NCBI RefSeq assembly: GCF_000698595.1 | Contig: NZ_JFHC01000023.1 | Span: forward strand, 42,861 to 106,860 | Length of the DNA stretch: 64,000 nucleotides | DNA from: Caballeronia glathei | Lineage (GTDB): Bacteria; Pseudomonadota; Gammaproteobacteria; Burkholderiales; Burkholderiaceae | Reading direction: 5' to 3' | Shown here: piece after piece, positions 1-9,145 of the stretch | How positions within the stretch are numbered: position 1 is the first letter of the stretch | How the letters are laid out: each line of letters opens with the position of its first letter | Made by a program: the position numbers and the translations under genes | The notes under the pieces: model-generated | The model's database searches: none | Seen by the model: only the letters and a program-made list of their open reading frames with translations | Told to the model about the DNA's origin: nothing

Positions 1-1
1 C

Positions 2-358
2 GGGCGCGAACGGCGCGCCTTCGAGGGCCACGATTTTTCGGCGTGGATCCGCCTCTCGGGCGAGTTCCATACGGAGCTCGCGGCGCTCACGGGCAATAGC
101 GTGTTGTGCGAATGCCTGTCCGGGCTCGTCGCGCGCTCGACGCTGATCTCGGCGCTCTATGAGTCGCTCGGCAAGAGCTCGTGTTCGTTCGAGGACCACG
201 AGGAGATCCTCGCGGCACTCGATGCAGGCGATGCCCCGAAAGCCTCCGATCTGATGGCGCGGCACCTTCTGGATGTCGAATTGAAAATGCTGGAGCGGCC
301 GGCGCGTGGCGCGGTCGATCTGCGTGAAGTTTTTGCGAGGCCTGCCGAGCGGGAATAA
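2..358 (+). CDS. GntR-family regulator, FCD domain, C-terminal part only
   Basis: The start and the winged-helix DNA-binding half lie left of the window; 118 residues remain. They form the all-helical FCD ligand domain of FadR-type GntR regulators. Three histidines sit where this domain usually binds a metal or a small carboxylic acid: in FHTEL near the left edge, in DHEEI, and in ARHLL. The open frame runs unbroken to the TAA at 356-358. The gene points towards the allantoin operon that starts 357 bases downstream, so it may control purine or ureide use. That role is inferred from position only; the ligand cannot be read from the sequence. Confidence 0.85.
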   Translation, partial: GRERRAFEGHDFSAWIRLSGEFHTELAALTGNSVLCECLSGLVARSTLISALYESLGKSSCSFEDHEEILAALDAGDAPKASDLMARHLLDVELKMLERPARGAVDLREVFARPAERE

Positions 359-715
359 ACGTTCGGCGGGTCACGCACCGAAAGCCGGTCACAACCGGCA
401 TCGAATCGAAGAAATGGAGACGGCGCCCCCGCAAAGCGGAGCGCGCAATCAATTGACCGCAAGCGCGCGAAGTCGCAGCGTGCGGCAGCACTGAACAGGA
501 CGCTCGCCAGAACGTCGATGAAAACGCAAAACGCCGCGGCGTCGCTTTCAACAGCCCCGAAACATCGTCAGGGTTCTTCGAAAGCACCGCCCAGCGCGTC
601 GCAAGTCGGAAGCGTACCGCGCGCAAGCAGCCCAGGTATCGAATCGGCGCATCGAGCGTCGGGCCGCGCGTTGCCTTTTTCATTACCAGTTGCCTTGTTC
701 AATGAAGGAGAAGTC
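359..715. other. Intergenic region upstream of the ureide operon
   Basis: This 357-base gap separates the GntR gene from the permease. The reading frame of the permease stays open upstream to 518, but the residues there are low-complexity and unlike the family, so I treat them as non-coding. I see no convincing hairpin, operator or promoter. Confidence 0.5.
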
Positions 716-2215
716 ATGGCTCAGTTCAGTGCAGCTTCCAGTGATTCCGCGTTGCCGCCGTTCGAAGAAACGGCCGGCGGCGAGTCGGGTCTTCCCGCCG
801 GCTACAGCGATCGGCTCTATAACGAAGACCTCGCGCCGCTCAAGAACCAGAGCTGGAACGCATACAACATCTTCGCGTTCTGGATGTCGGATGTGCACAG
901 CGTCGGCGGCTATGTGTTCGCCGGCAGTCTCTTTGCGCTCGGGCTGACGAGCTGGCAGGTGCTGGTGTCGCTGCTGGTCGGCATCGGGTTCGTGAACGCG
1001 CTGTGCAATCTCATCGCGAAGCCGAGCCAGCAGGCGGGCGTGCCGTATCCGGTCGCGTGCCGCGCGACGTTCGGCGTGCTCGGCGCGAACATCCCGGCCG
1101 TGATCCGCGGACTCATCGCGGTGGCGTGGTACGGCATTCAGACGTTTCTTGCATCGAGCGCGCTCGTCATCGTCGTGCTCAAGTTCTTTCCGCAACTGCT
1201 GCCCTATGCCGACGTCCACCGCTACGGCTTCGTGGGGCTCTCGGCACTCGGCTGGGCGGGCTTCATGCTGCTCTGGGTGCTGCAGGCCGTCGTGTTCTGG
1301 CGCGGCATGGAGATGATCAAGAAGTTCATCGATTTCGCGGGCCCCGCGGTGTATGTCGTGATGTTCATTCTCGCGGGCTACATGGTGTGGCGCGCGGGTC
1401 CCGAGAACGTCGGCCTGAACCTCGGCGGCGTGAAGTATCACGGCATGGAAGTCGTGCCGGTGATGATCACGGCGATCTCGCTCGTGGTGTCGTATTTCTC
1501 CGGCCCGATGCTCAATTTCGGCGACTTCTCGCGCTACTGCAAGAGCTACCGCAGCGTGAAGCGCGGCAATTTCTGGGGCCTGCCGGTCAACTTCCTGGCG
1601 TTCTCGCTCGTCACCGTGATCACGACCGCCGCGACGCTGCCGGTGTTCGGCGAACTGATCACGGACCCGGTCGAGACGGTCGGCCGCATCGATCACCCGA
1701 CGGCCGTGATTCTCGGCGCGCTGACGTTCACGATCGCGACCATCGGCATCAACATCGTCGCGAACTTCGTGTCGCCGGCCTTCGATTTCTCCAACGTCGC
1801 GCCGCGCCACATCAGCTGGCGCATGGGCGGGATGATGGCGGCTGTGGCGTCGGTGTTCATCACGCCGTGGAACCTGTTCAACAACCCGGCAGTGATCCAC
1901 TACACGCTCGACGTGCTCGGCGGATTCATCGGGCCGCTGTATGGCGTTCTGATCATCGACTTCTATCTCGTCAAGCGCGGCAAGCTGGTGGTGCATGATC
2001 TGTACACGACGTCCGAGACCGGCCGCTACTGGTACACGAAGGGCGTGAACCGCCGCGCGGTGGCGGCACTCCTGCCGGCAGCGGCGATCGCGGTGGCATC
2101 CGTGCTGATTCCGTCGCTCGCGGGCGCGGCGAACTTCTCGTGGTTCATCGGCGCGGGCCTCGGCGCCATCTTCTACTGGTTCCTCGCGGACAGGAAGGCG
2201 GCAGGCGCAGCGTGA
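716..2215 (+). CDS. NCS1-family nucleobase/allantoin permease
   Basis: A 499-residue integral membrane protein of the nucleobase-cation symporter-1 family, which carries cytosine, uracil, allantoin, hydantoins or thiamine across the inner membrane. The N-terminal segment with NEDLAPLKNQSWNAYNIF is the typical NCS1 opening, followed by about twelve hydrophobic segments and the conserved region FGDFSRYCKSYRSVKRGN. The ATG at 716 is preferred to upstream starts because GAAGGAGAA lies just before it and the family homology begins there. It heads an operon of allantoin-degrading enzymes (next gene 128 bases on), so allantoin or a related ureide/purine is the likely substrate. The family is certain; the substrate is inference. 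Confidence 0.88.
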   Translation: MAQFSAASSDSALPPFEETAGGESGLPAGYSDRLYNEDLAPLKNQSWNAYNIFAFWMSDVHSVGGYVFAGSLFALGLTSWQVLVSLLVGIGFVNALCNLIAKPSQQAGVPYPVACRATFGVLGANIPAVIRGLIAVAWYGIQTFLASSALVIVVLKFFPQLLPYADVHRYGFVGLSALGWAGFMLLWVLQAVVFWRGMEMIKKFIDFAGPAVYVVMFILAGYMVWRAGPENVGLNLGGVKYHGMEVVPVMITAISLVVSYFSGPMLNFGDFSRYCKSYRSVKRGNFWGLPVNFLAFSLVTVITTAATLPVFGELITDPVETVGRIDHPTAVILGALTFTIATIGINIVANFVSPAFDFSNVAPRHISWRMGGMMAAVASVFITPWNLFNNPAVIHYTLDVLGGFIGPLYGVLIIDFYLVKRGKLVVHDLYTTSETGRYWYTKGVNRRAVAALLPAAAIAVASVLIPSLAGAANFSWFIGAGLGAIFYWFLADRKAAGAA

Positions 2216-2343
2216 GGCAGAAGTCAGGAGCAGAATCGAATCATTTGCGCCAGGCGCGAGCGGTGCCGGTCCGAAGGCAGGCACACGCAACGGCACGAGC
2301 ACCGCGAACGCAGGCGAGGCATTGAACATCGAAGGAGCAGCAC

Positions 2344-3099
2344 ATGCGAATCAAGCTGATCAACCCGAACACGACGCAGCGCATGACCGACGCAATGGCG
2401 CGCTGCGCGCAGGAAGTCGCCGCGCCGGGAACGGAAATAGTGGCGGTGAGCCCGGCGATGGGCCCGCCGTCGATCGAGGGCTACTACGACGAGGCGATTG
2501 CATCGCTCGGTCTGCTTGCCGAGGTCGAGGCGGGCGAACGCCAGGGCTTCGACGGCTACGTCATAGCGTGTTTCGGCGACCCGGCGCTCTATGCGGCAAG
2601 AGAACTGGCGCACGGGCCCGTGATCGGCATCGCGGAAGCGGCGATGCACGCCGCGAGCGTGATCGCGCCGGGCTTTTCCGTCGTGACGACGCTCGCGCGC
2701 ACCTGCGGCATGGCATGGCACCTCGCGGAGCGCTACGGCATGACGCGCTTTTGCAAGAACGTGCGGGCCACCGATGTCGCAGTGCTCGATCTCGACATCC
2801 CTGGCTCGGCGGCGAGGTCGATCATCATCGACGAGTGCCGCCGAGCGCTCGACGAAGACGGGTCGGAGGCGATCGTGCTCGGCTGCGCGGGCATGGCGGA
2901 GTTCTGCCATGAAATCGAGGACGCGATCGGTGCGCCGGTCGTCGAAGGCGTGACAGCCGCCGTGAAGTGGACCGAGGCGCTCGTCGCGCTGAAGCTGCAT
3001 ACGTCCAAGCGCGGCGACTTCGCGCGGCCGTTGCAGAAGCGCTACGACGGCGTGCTCGCCGACTACAGTCCGAGGCCCGCGCACATACACCGCAAGTGA
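2344..3099 (+). CDS. hpxA: Allantoin racemase (Asp/Glu/hydantoin racemase family)
   Basis: A 251-residue cytosolic protein of the Asp/Glu/hydantoin racemase superfamily. The two cysteines expected to act as acid/base pair are visible: Cys76 in VIACFGDP and Cys181 in VLGCAGM. The N terminus IKLINPNTT is typical of hydantoin/allantoin racemases. Homologues are often named hydantoin racemase, but here the gene lies between an NCS1 permease and allantoinase PuuE, which points to interconversion of (R)- and (S)-allantoin. This would let the strain use racemic allantoin formed by spontaneous decay of OHCU. A strong ribosome-binding site AAGGAG stands just before the ATG. Function is inferred from context; the fold and the cysteines are read directly. 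Confidence 0.82.
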   Translation: MRIKLINPNTTQRMTDAMARCAQEVAAPGTEIVAVSPAMGPPSIEGYYDEAIASLGLLAEVEAGERQGFDGYVIACFGDPALYAARELAHGPVIGIAEAAMHAASVIAPGFSVVTTLARTCGMAWHLAERYGMTRFCKNVRATDVAVLDLDIPGSAARSIIIDECRRALDEDGSEAIVLGCAGMAEFCHEIEDAIGAPVVEGVTAAVKWTEALVALKLHTSKRGDFARPLQKRYDGVLADYSPRPAHIHRK

Positions 3100-3185
3100 C
3101 CCGCATTATCTGCGCTGCCGTATGGGCGCACCGGGGTGTTTTCGCTACACTGATCCATCGATCCACCGCTTAATCGTTCACCGCC

Positions 3186-4142
3186 ATGTCAATCGATCCG
3201 AACTATCCACGCGACCTGATCGGCTACGGCCGCCACCCGGTGCAGGCGAACTGGCCCGGGCGCGCGCGCGTCGCCGTGCAGTTCGTCCTGAATTACGAGG
3301 AGGGCGGCGAGAACTGCGTGCTGCACGGCGATCCGGGCTCGGAGCAGTTCCTGTCGGAGATCGTCGGGGCGGCCTCGTTTCCCTCGCGCCACATGAGCAT
3401 GGAGTCGATCTACGAATACGGCTCGCGCGCGGGCGTCTGGCGGTTCCTGCGCGAGTTCGAGAAGCGCGGTTTGCCGCTCACGATCTTCGGCGTCGGCATG
3501 GCGATCGAGCGGCATCCGGAACTCGCACGCGCATTCGTCGAGCTGGGGCATGAAATCGCGTGCCACGGCTACCGGTGGATCCACTATCAGGACATGTCGC
3601 CGGAGCGCGAGGCGGAGCACATGCGTCTCGGCATGGAGGCGATCGAGCGCGTGACGGGCGTGCGCCCGCTCGGCTGGTACACCGGGCGCGACAGTCCGAA
3701 CACGCACCGGCTGGTGGCGGAGTACGGCGGCTTTCTCTACGACTCCGACTACTACGGCGACGACCTGCCGTTCTGGATGGACGTCGAAGTCACGGGAGGC
3801 AGGAAGTCGCCGCAACTGATCGTGCCGTACACGCTCGACACCAACGACATGCGTTTCGCGACCCCGCAGGGCTACAACACCGGCGAGCAGTTTTTCACCT
3901 ATCTGCGCGATGCGTTCGACGTCCTCTACGAAGAAGGCGACGAAGCGCCGAAGATGCTTTCCGTCGGCATGCATTGCCGCCTCCTCGGACGCCCGGGGCG
4001 GTTTCGCGGCCTGCAGCGCTTTCTCGATCACATCGAGAAGCACGACCGCGTGTGGGTGACGCGGCGCGTCGACATCGCGCGGCACTGGCGCGAACATCAC
4101 CCCTGCGAGGGCGGCAAGCACTCCAACGAGACCACGGCATGA
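3186..4142 (+). CDS. puuE: Allantoinase PuuE (polysaccharide-deacetylase-like)
   Basis: A 318-residue protein of the NodB/polysaccharide deacetylase superfamily, in the PuuE branch that hydrolyses (S)-allantoin to allantoate without the metal site of classical allantoinases. Diagnostic stretches include DLIGYGRHPVQANWPG near the start, LNYEEGGENCVLHGD, FGVGMAIERHPE (about residues 101-112) and CHGYRWIHYQD (His127 and His133). Length matches the family. The stop codon overlaps the start of uraD in an ATGA arrangement, so the two are translationally coupled. No clear Shine-Dalgarno precedes the ATG. Confidence 0.93.
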   Translation: MSIDPNYPRDLIGYGRHPVQANWPGRARVAVQFVLNYEEGGENCVLHGDPGSEQFLSEIVGAASFPSRHMSMESIYEYGSRAGVWRFLREFEKRGLPLTIFGVGMAIERHPELARAFVELGHEIACHGYRWIHYQDMSPEREAEHMRLGMEAIERVTGVRPLGWYTGRDSPNTHRLVAEYGGFLYDSDYYGDDLPFWMDVEVTGGRKSPQLIVPYTLDTNDMRFATPQGYNTGEQFFTYLRDAFDVLYEEGDEAPKMLSVGMHCRLLGRPGRFRGLQRFLDHIEKHDRVWVTRRVDIARHWREHHPCEGGKHSNETTA

Positions 4143-4660
4143 AGGCGATGCACTACACACTGGAACAACTCAACACGCTGCCCGCCGATACGTTCGTCAC
4201 GGTGCTCTCCGGCATTTTCGAGCACTCGCCGTGGGTGGCCGAAGCGGCAGCGTCGCAGCGGCCGTTCGCGAGCGTCGGCGCGCTGCACACAACCATGTCG
4301 GGCGCGGTCGAGGCGGCGGGCGAAGCGCGGCAGCTCGCGCTCATCAATGCCCACCCCGAACTCGCGGGCAAGGCGGCGGTGCGCGGCGAACTCACCGAGG
4401 AATCGACGCGCGAGCAGAGCGGCGCGGGCCTGAACCTCTGCACGCAGGGGGAATTCGACCGCCTGCAGGCGCTCAATGCCGCGTATCGCGCGAAGTTCGG
4501 CTTTCCTTTCATCCTTGCCGTTCGCGGTTATGACCGCCACGGCATCATCGCGAACTTCGAAAAGCGCGTGAACCACAGCCGCACCGAAGAGCTTCGCGAA
4601 AGTCTCGACCAGATCTACCGGATAGCGCGTTTCAGGCTCGACGACCTGATCACCGCCTGA
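4139..4660 (+). CDS. uraD: 2-oxo-4-hydroxy-4-carboxy-5-ureidoimidazoline (OHCU) decarboxylase
   Basis: A 173-residue cytosolic enzyme that decarboxylates OHCU to (S)-allantoin, the third step from urate. The active-site motif [11 protein letters not shown] places the catalytic histidine at residue 72, and EQSGAGL and the C-terminal [12 protein letters not shown] helix are family hallmarks. The start ATG at 4139 overlaps the puuE stop by four bases. In this cluster UraD follows PuuE although it acts before it in the pathway; the other early steps (PuuD, HiuH) are on the opposite strand 2.4-4 kb downstream. Confidence 0.93.
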   Translation: MKAMHYTLEQLNTLPADTFVTVLSGIFEHSPWVAEAAASQRPFASVGALHTTMSGAVEAAGEARQLALINAHPELAGKAAVRGELTEESTREQSGAGLNLCTQGEFDRLQALNAAYRAKFGFPFILAVRGYDRHGIIANFEKRVNHSRTEELRESLDQIYRIARFRLDDLITA

Positions 4661-4708
4661 CGCGCCGCTTCATCCGCTTTTCACCGTACAACGAACCAGG
4701 ACACGACA

Positions 4709-5722
4709 ATGGCAATTCCGACACTCGACCCCAACGCGCCCGAATTCACGCGCCGCTACGTCAATCTCGCGGACCCGCGTCTCGGTGCCCAGGCGCTCGA
4801 AGCCAGCGACGATTTCTTTGCACCGAAAGAGCGCATGCTGAACCCCGAGCCGGCGGTGTTCATCCCCGGCAAATTCGACGATCACGGCAAGTGGATGGAC
4901 GGCTGGGAAACGCGCCGCAAGCGCACGACCGGCTACGACTGGTGCGTCGTCAAGCTTGCGCGCCCGGGCGTGATCAAGGGCATCGACCTCGACACGAGCC
5001 ATTTCACCGGCAACTTCCCGCCGGCGGCATCGATCGAAGGCGCGCATGTTGCGGAGGGCGCCGCGCTGAACCAGTCGACGGCATGGACGGAAATCGTGCC
5101 CTCCATCACGCTGCAGGGCAACAGCCACCATTACCTCGACGTCGCCTCGGCCGAGCCGTTCACGCATCTGCGCGTGAACATCTACCCCGACGGCGGCATC
5201 GCGCGCCTGCGCGTGTACGGCCAGCCGCAGCTCGACTGGAGCCGCGCGAGCCGCAGCGAACTGTTCGACCTCGCGGCGATGGAAAACGGCGCGTACCTCG
5301 TCGCGACCAACAACCAGCACTTCGGCCTCGCGTCCACGCTGCTGATGCCGGGCCGCGGCGTGAACATGGGCGACGGGTGGGAAACGCGGCGCCGTCGCGA
5401 GCCGGGCAACGACTGGTGCGTCGTCGCGCTGGCGCAGCCGGGCATCATCAAGAAGATCGAAGTCGATACCGCGCACTTCAAGGGCAACTATCCGGACCGC
5501 TGCTCGCTGCAGGCGGCGTACGTGAAGGGCGGCACCGACAGCTCGCTCATCACGCAGGCGATGTTCTGGCCGGTACTGCTGGGCGAGCAGAAGCTGCAGA
5601 TGGACAAGCAGCATTTCTTCGAGTCGGAGCTGGAGTCGCTCGGGCCGGTCACGCATGTACGCTTCAACATCATTCCGGACGGCGGCGTATCGCGTCTGCG
5701 TCTGTTTGGAACGCTCGCATGA
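4709..5722 (+). CDS. alc: Allantoicase
   Basis: A 337-residue enzyme that hydrolyses allantoate to ureidoglycolate and urea. The protein is an obvious tandem duplication: DGWETRR...[11 protein letters not shown] in the first half (WETRR at residues 66-70) recurs as DGWETRR...[11 protein letters not shown] in the second (WETRR at 224-228). This is the two-domain jelly-roll layout of the family. It starts 48 bases after uraD, and its stop overlaps the start of the ureidoglycolate lyase gene (ATGA). Using allantoicase means one urea is released here and another at the next step. Confidence 0.95.
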   Translation: MAIPTLDPNAPEFTRRYVNLADPRLGAQALEASDDFFAPKERMLNPEPAVFIPGKFDDHGKWMDGWETRRKRTTGYDWCVVKLARPGVIKGIDLDTSHFTGNFPPAASIEGAHVAEGAALNQSTAWTEIVPSITLQGNSHHYLDVASAEPFTHLRVNIYPDGGIARLRVYGQPQLDWSRASRSELFDLAAMENGAYLVATNNQHFGLASTLLMPGRGVNMGDGWETRRRREPGNDWCVVALAQPGIIKKIEVDTAHFKGNYPDRCSLQAAYVKGGTDSSLITQAMFWPVLLGEQKLQMDKQHFFESELESLGPVTHVRFNIIPDGGVSRLRLFGTLA

Positions 5723-6219
5723 AAAAGCTCGCCATTGCCCCGTTGACGCGTGCTGCGTTCAAGCCTTTCGGCGACGTCATCGAGCTCGATGGCGCGAAAC
5801 AGATTCCGATCAACCTCGGTACGACGATCCGCTATCACGATCTCGCGAACATCGACGTGGAGGACGAGGGCGGCCGCCCGCTCGTGAACCTGTTTCGCGG
5901 CCAGCCGCGCGCGCTGCCGTTCGAAGTCACGATGCTCGAGCGGCATCCGCTCGGCAGCCAGGCGTTCATCCCGTTGAACGACAAGCCTTATCTCGTCGTG
6001 GTCGCGCCCGCGGGCGATCTGGACGAGAAGGAAATCCGGGCATTCGTCATACGCGGCTGGCAGGGCGTCAATTACGCAAAGGGCGTCTGGCACCATCCGC
6101 TGATCGCGCTCGATCAGGTGAGTGACTTCATCGTCGTCGATCGCGGCGGCGAGGGCCACAATCTCCACGAGCAGGATTTGCACGAGTCGCTGTGGCTGAC
6201 CGGAGATGCGATGCGGTAA
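5719..6219 (+). CDS. allA: Ureidoglycolate lyase
   Basis: A 166-residue cupin-like protein of the AllA/ureidoglycolate hydrolase family, cleaving ureidoglycolate to glyoxylate and urea. Family marks are the N-terminal [37 protein letters not shown] and the C-terminal [16 protein letters not shown], with the His pair that faces the active site. It is coupled to alc by a four-base overlap and is the last gene of the operon, followed by a strong terminator. Older names call it ureidoglycolate hydrolase (releasing ammonia); the lyase activity is established for the family. Confidence 0.92.
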   Translation: MKKLAIAPLTRAAFKPFGDVIELDGAKQIPINLGTTIRYHDLANIDVEDEGGRPLVNLFRGQPRALPFEVTMLERHPLGSQAFIPLNDKPYLVVVAPAGDLDEKEIRAFVIRGWQGVNYAKGVWHHPLIALDQVSDFIVVDRGGEGHNLHEQDLHESLWLTGDAMR

Positions 6220-6243
6220 GCGGCTGCTGAATGCCGTTTTCAT

Positions 6244-6276
6244 AAGGGACCGTCAACATGCGGTCCCTTTTTGTTT
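6244..6276 (+). terminator. Rho-independent terminator of the ureide operon
   Basis: A perfect 9-bp stem, AAGGGACCG (6244-6252) and CGGTCCCTT (6261-6269), with an 8-base loop, followed by TTTGTTTT. It sits 25 bases after the allA stop. Confidence 0.9.
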
Positions 6277-6430
6277 TGGCTCACACGTGGTGGCTCTTGC
6301 AGCGTGCATCCCAATGGCTTGAGTATTACAATCGCCTTTCAATCCGGCGCTTGTGACTTGTTGCCGGAACCAATCGACTGTGCCGCGGACCGTGCCGCGC
6401 TGCGGCACTGACCCCACAAGGAGACTGGGC

Positions 6431-6913
6431 ATGAAAGTGGAACCGCAGAAGGAACACGCTTGGCTGCAAAAGCTGCTTGGCGACTGGACAGCGAAGGGCG
6501 AGGCGGTGATGGAGCCCGGGCAGCCGCCGCAGCAATGGGAGACGACCGAGCATGTGCGTTCGATCGGCGATGTCTGGGTTCAGTGCGAAGGCGAGGGCGA
6601 GATGCCCGACGGCGATCCGGCCACGACCGTGATGACGCTCGGCTACGACACGCAGAAAAAGCAGTTCGTCGGGACGTTCATCGGATCGATGATGACCAAC
6701 CTGTGGGTCTACGAGGGCTCCCTCGATGCCGACGGCCGCACGCTCACGTTGAGCGCGGAGGGCCCCGATTTCGGCAACGAGGGGAAATATGCGCAGTACC
6801 GCGACGTCATCGCGTTCGAGAACGACGACCATCGCACGCTGACGTCGTACATGCTCGACGCCGACGGCAAGTGGAACCCGTTCATGACCGCGCATTACCG
6901 GCGCAAGCGCTGA
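6431..6913 (+). CDS. DUF1579 family protein
   Basis: A 160-residue soluble protein of the DUF1579 family (function unknown, lipocalin-like beta barrel predicted for relatives). Typical features are HAWLQKLLGDWTAKGEA at the start, the central GYDTQKKQFVGTFIGSMM and the C-terminal ending TAHYRRKR. The start at 6431 is chosen because ACAAGGAGA lies about ten bases upstream and the family homology begins there; an earlier in-frame ATG at 6353 adds a poorly conserved tail. It has its own transcription unit between the ureide operon and the convergent puuD gene. No link to purine use can be shown. Confidence 0.8.
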   Translation: MKVEPQKEHAWLQKLLGDWTAKGEAVMEPGQPPQQWETTEHVRSIGDVWVQCEGEGEMPDGDPATTVMTLGYDTQKKQFVGTFIGSMMTNLWVYEGSLDADGRTLTLSAEGPDFGNEGKYAQYRDVIAFENDDHRTLTSYMLDADGKWNPFMTAHYRRKR

Positions 6914-7015
6914 GCTGCCAAGAGCCAGGCGTCGTCGACGCCGCGGCTCGAAGAGGGAAAATTCCGGGGGCCGTTGCGCTGCACGAAGCGGCAAGTCCCC
7001 CGGACGACCAGCGGC

Positions 7016-8209
7016 TTACCGCACCGCGCCGCTGTCGAACCACGCGGCGATTTTCTGGCGCTCCGCATCGGTCATCTGCGTGACATTGCCGATCGGCATG
7101 GCCTTGAGGGTCACTGCCTGCTGATGCACGCGCTTCGCGTTCTGCGAGATTTCATCGGGAGTATCGAGCAGCACGCCGGCCGGAGCGCTGCCCATCATCG
7201 TTGGATGCGACGAGTGGCACGATGCGCAGCGCTGCTGGATGATCGGCGCGATATCGGCCACCTTGAGCGTGGGCGCGCCCGCCACCTGAACAGGCGTGGC
7301 CGAGGGCCTGGGCATCGTCCAGGCGAACGCGGCGAGCACGAGCACGAGGCCGGTCGCGGGTAGATACCACAGCACCTGGCCGCGATGCCGCATCACGAAG
7401 AACTGCCGGATCAGCGCGCCCGCGAGCATGATGAGCAGCAGCACGGCCCAGTTGTACTTGTGCGTGTAGGTCATCGCGTAGTGGTTCGACAGCATGACGA
7501 ACACCACCGGTAGCGTGAAGTACGTGTTGTGCACCGAGCGCTGCTTGCCGCGCTTGCCGTAGATCGCCTTGGGCACTTCGCCCTTCAGCATCGCGTCCAC
7601 CATCTTGCGCTGGCCCGGAATGATGACGAAGAACACGTTGGCCGACATGATCGTCGCGAGCATGGCGCCCGTGATGAGATAGGCGGCGCGTCCCGCGAAG
7701 ATATGGCACGCGAGCCACGCGGCGATTACCACGTAGATGCCGACGCCGATGCCGAGCAGCCGGTCGTTGTTGCCGAGCATCCTGCACAGCGAGTCATACA
7801 CGATCCAGCCCGCCATCAGGAAGCCGAGCGCCGCCGATACCGCGACGACCGGCCCCATGTCGAGCACGTTCTTGTCGATGAGATACGTGCTCGGCGACGC
7901 GAGGTAGATCACCATGAAGAGCCCGAAGCCGGACATCCACGTGGTGTAGGACGGCCACTTCGACCAGTGCAGGTCGTCGGGCATGTTCGGCGGCGCGACG
8001 GTGTACTTCTGCATGTTGTAGAAACCGCCGCCGTGCACGTGCCACAGTTCGCCGAACACGCCGCGCTTCGCGAGCGTCGGGTCCTTCGGCGGTTTCAGGC
8101 TGTTGTCGAGCGCGACGAAATAGAACGACTCGCCGATCCACGCGATCGCCACGATGACGTGCAGCCATCGCAGCGCGAGGTTGAGCCAGTCGGTGATAAA
8201 GCCTTCCAT
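7016..8209 (-). CDS. puuD: Membrane urate oxidase (urate hydroxylase) with C-terminal cytochrome c domain
   Basis: A 397-residue inner-membrane protein of the PuuD type, which oxidises urate to 5-hydroxyisourate and passes electrons to the respiratory chain instead of making hydrogen peroxide. About eight hydrophobic segments (residues 10-310) make the urate-oxidase N domain, beginning WLNLALRWLHVIVAIAWIGE. The C-terminal about 85 residues are a cytochrome c domain with the haem motif CASCH at residues 328-332 and a likely axial Met371 in AMPIGN. It lies in the same direction as hiuH, 112 bases downstream of it, so both first steps of urate oxidation can be made together. An AGGAG sequence precedes the ATG. 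Confidence 0.93.
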   Translation of the reverse strand: MEGFITDWLNLALRWLHVIVAIAWIGESFYFVALDNSLKPPKDPTLAKRGVFGELWHVHGGGFYNMQKYTVAPPNMPDDLHWSKWPSYTTWMSGFGLFMVIYLASPSTYLIDKNVLDMGPVVAVSAALGFLMAGWIVYDSLCRMLGNNDRLLGIGVGIYVVIAAWLACHIFAGRAAYLITGAMLATIMSANVFFVIIPGQRKMVDAMLKGEVPKAIYGKRGKQRSVHNTYFTLPVVFVMLSNHYAMTYTHKYNWAVLLLIMLAGALIRQFFVMRHRGQVLWYLPATGLVLVLAAFAWTMPRPSATPVQVAGAPTLKVADIAPIIQQRCASCHSSHPTMMGSAPAGVLLDTPDEISQNAKRVHQQAVTLKAMPIGNVTQMTDAERQKIAAWFDSGAVR

Positions 8210-8321
8210 GAAACTCCTCCACTACGTATTTGTCTTGGCGCAGATCGTCGGGCGGCGCCGTGGGGACGCGGGCGCCATCGATGCGCGCTTATAGGTTTCT
8301 CAGGTCTCTCAGGTTCTTCTT

Positions 8322-8675
8322 TCAGCTTCCGCGGTACGTGCTGTAAGCCCACGGCGAAACGAGCAGCGGCACGTGATAGTGCGACGCCGCATCCGCGATG
8401 CCGAAGCGCAGCACCACGCGATCGACGAAGCGCGGTTCGGGCACTTTCACGCCGATAGCGGCGAAGTAATCGCCTGCGTGGAACACGAGTTCGTATTCGC
8501 CGGCGACGAGCGCTTCGCCTTCGAGCAGCGGTGCGTCGCAGCGGCCGTCGTCGTTCGTGAGGGTGGTTTTGAGCGCGCGGCGGGTGTCGCCCGACAGCGC
8601 GAAGAGTTCGACCTTGATGCCGGCGCCGGGACGTCCGTGCGCGGTGTCGAGCACATGGGTTGTGAGCTTGCCCAT
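8322..8675 (-). CDS. hiuH: 5-hydroxyisourate hydrolase (transthyretin-like)
   Basis: A 117-residue protein of the transthyretin-like HIU hydrolase family, converting 5-hydroxyisourate to OHCU. Signature elements are KLTTHVLDTAHGRPG at the N terminus (catalytic His7), the internal Arg/His region FHAGDYF, and the C-terminal YRGS tetrapeptide, which separates these enzymes from true transthyretins. The start at 8675 is used because the conserved sequence begins there; an upstream in-frame ATG at 8723 adds 16 non-conserved residues. No periplasmic signal is seen, so it is expected to act in the cytoplasm. Promoter of the hiuH-puuD unit should lie in the 8676-9145 gap. Confidence 0.95.
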   Translation of the reverse strand: MGKLTTHVLDTAHGRPGAGIKVELFALSGDTRRALKTTLTNDDGRCDAPLLEGEALVAGEYELVFHAGDYFAAIGVKVPEPRFVDRVVLRFGIADAASHYHVPLLVSPWAYSTYRGS

Positions 8676-9145
8676 TCGCATGTTCCTCGTGTTGTGCGAT
8701 GAACGGCTGCGCATCGATCCCAACCAGTGCGTCGGCGGCGGATCGAGGCTCCACGTGAGTGGCTACATACCCGTCGGCGTGATCAGATGCGCGCCGTGTA
8801 CAGCATTTTAGAAACTCGGGGGCCGCTGTGCACGAACGATAGGGAAGATAATCCCCAGCGCATGACGGCAGCGTGCAAGCCGCGCGGTGCGGGCTCGAAC
8901 GGCCGCCTTTGCGCCGCTTGCCCCGTCCGCCGACGATGCCCCGTCCGATGCTAACCGCGCCAAAATTCGCGAATATATCGGGATAGTGAACCCGACTATG
9001 GCGGGGTTCTGATTGTCAGCCGGTTTTTGGCTGCCGACAGTGGTGCCTCGCACAGCAGGGCGGTGCGTCCCGAAGACGGCGATCGACGCTGGGTAACCGG
9101 GGCTTTTCCTTCACCCCGACCTGGATTCCCCAACGGAGACCGACA
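8676..9145. other. Divergent intergenic region hiuH / 8-oxoguanine deaminase
   Basis: This 470-base region must hold promoters for both directions. The only AT-rich spot is around 8963-8990, where TCGGG (8978-8982) and CCCGA (8991-8995) form a weak inverted repeat. I see no certain promoter or operator, and no coding frame with family resemblance. Confidence 0.4.

Noticed and set aside
683..2329. Long open frame antisense to the NCS1 permease (548 codons), and similar ones antisense to mrcA (29237-31762), the ssu genes (39459-42269) and tktA-gnd (50813-53692)
   Set aside because: Composition is Arg/His/Ala-rich without any family pattern, as expected when the third codon positions of the true gene are nearly all G or C. 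They are mirror frames of well-supported genes.
6963..7004. Hairpin TCCGGGGG/CCCCCGGA between the DUF1579 gene and puuD
   Set aside because: The loop is 26 bases and no T run follows on either strand, so I do not call a terminator.
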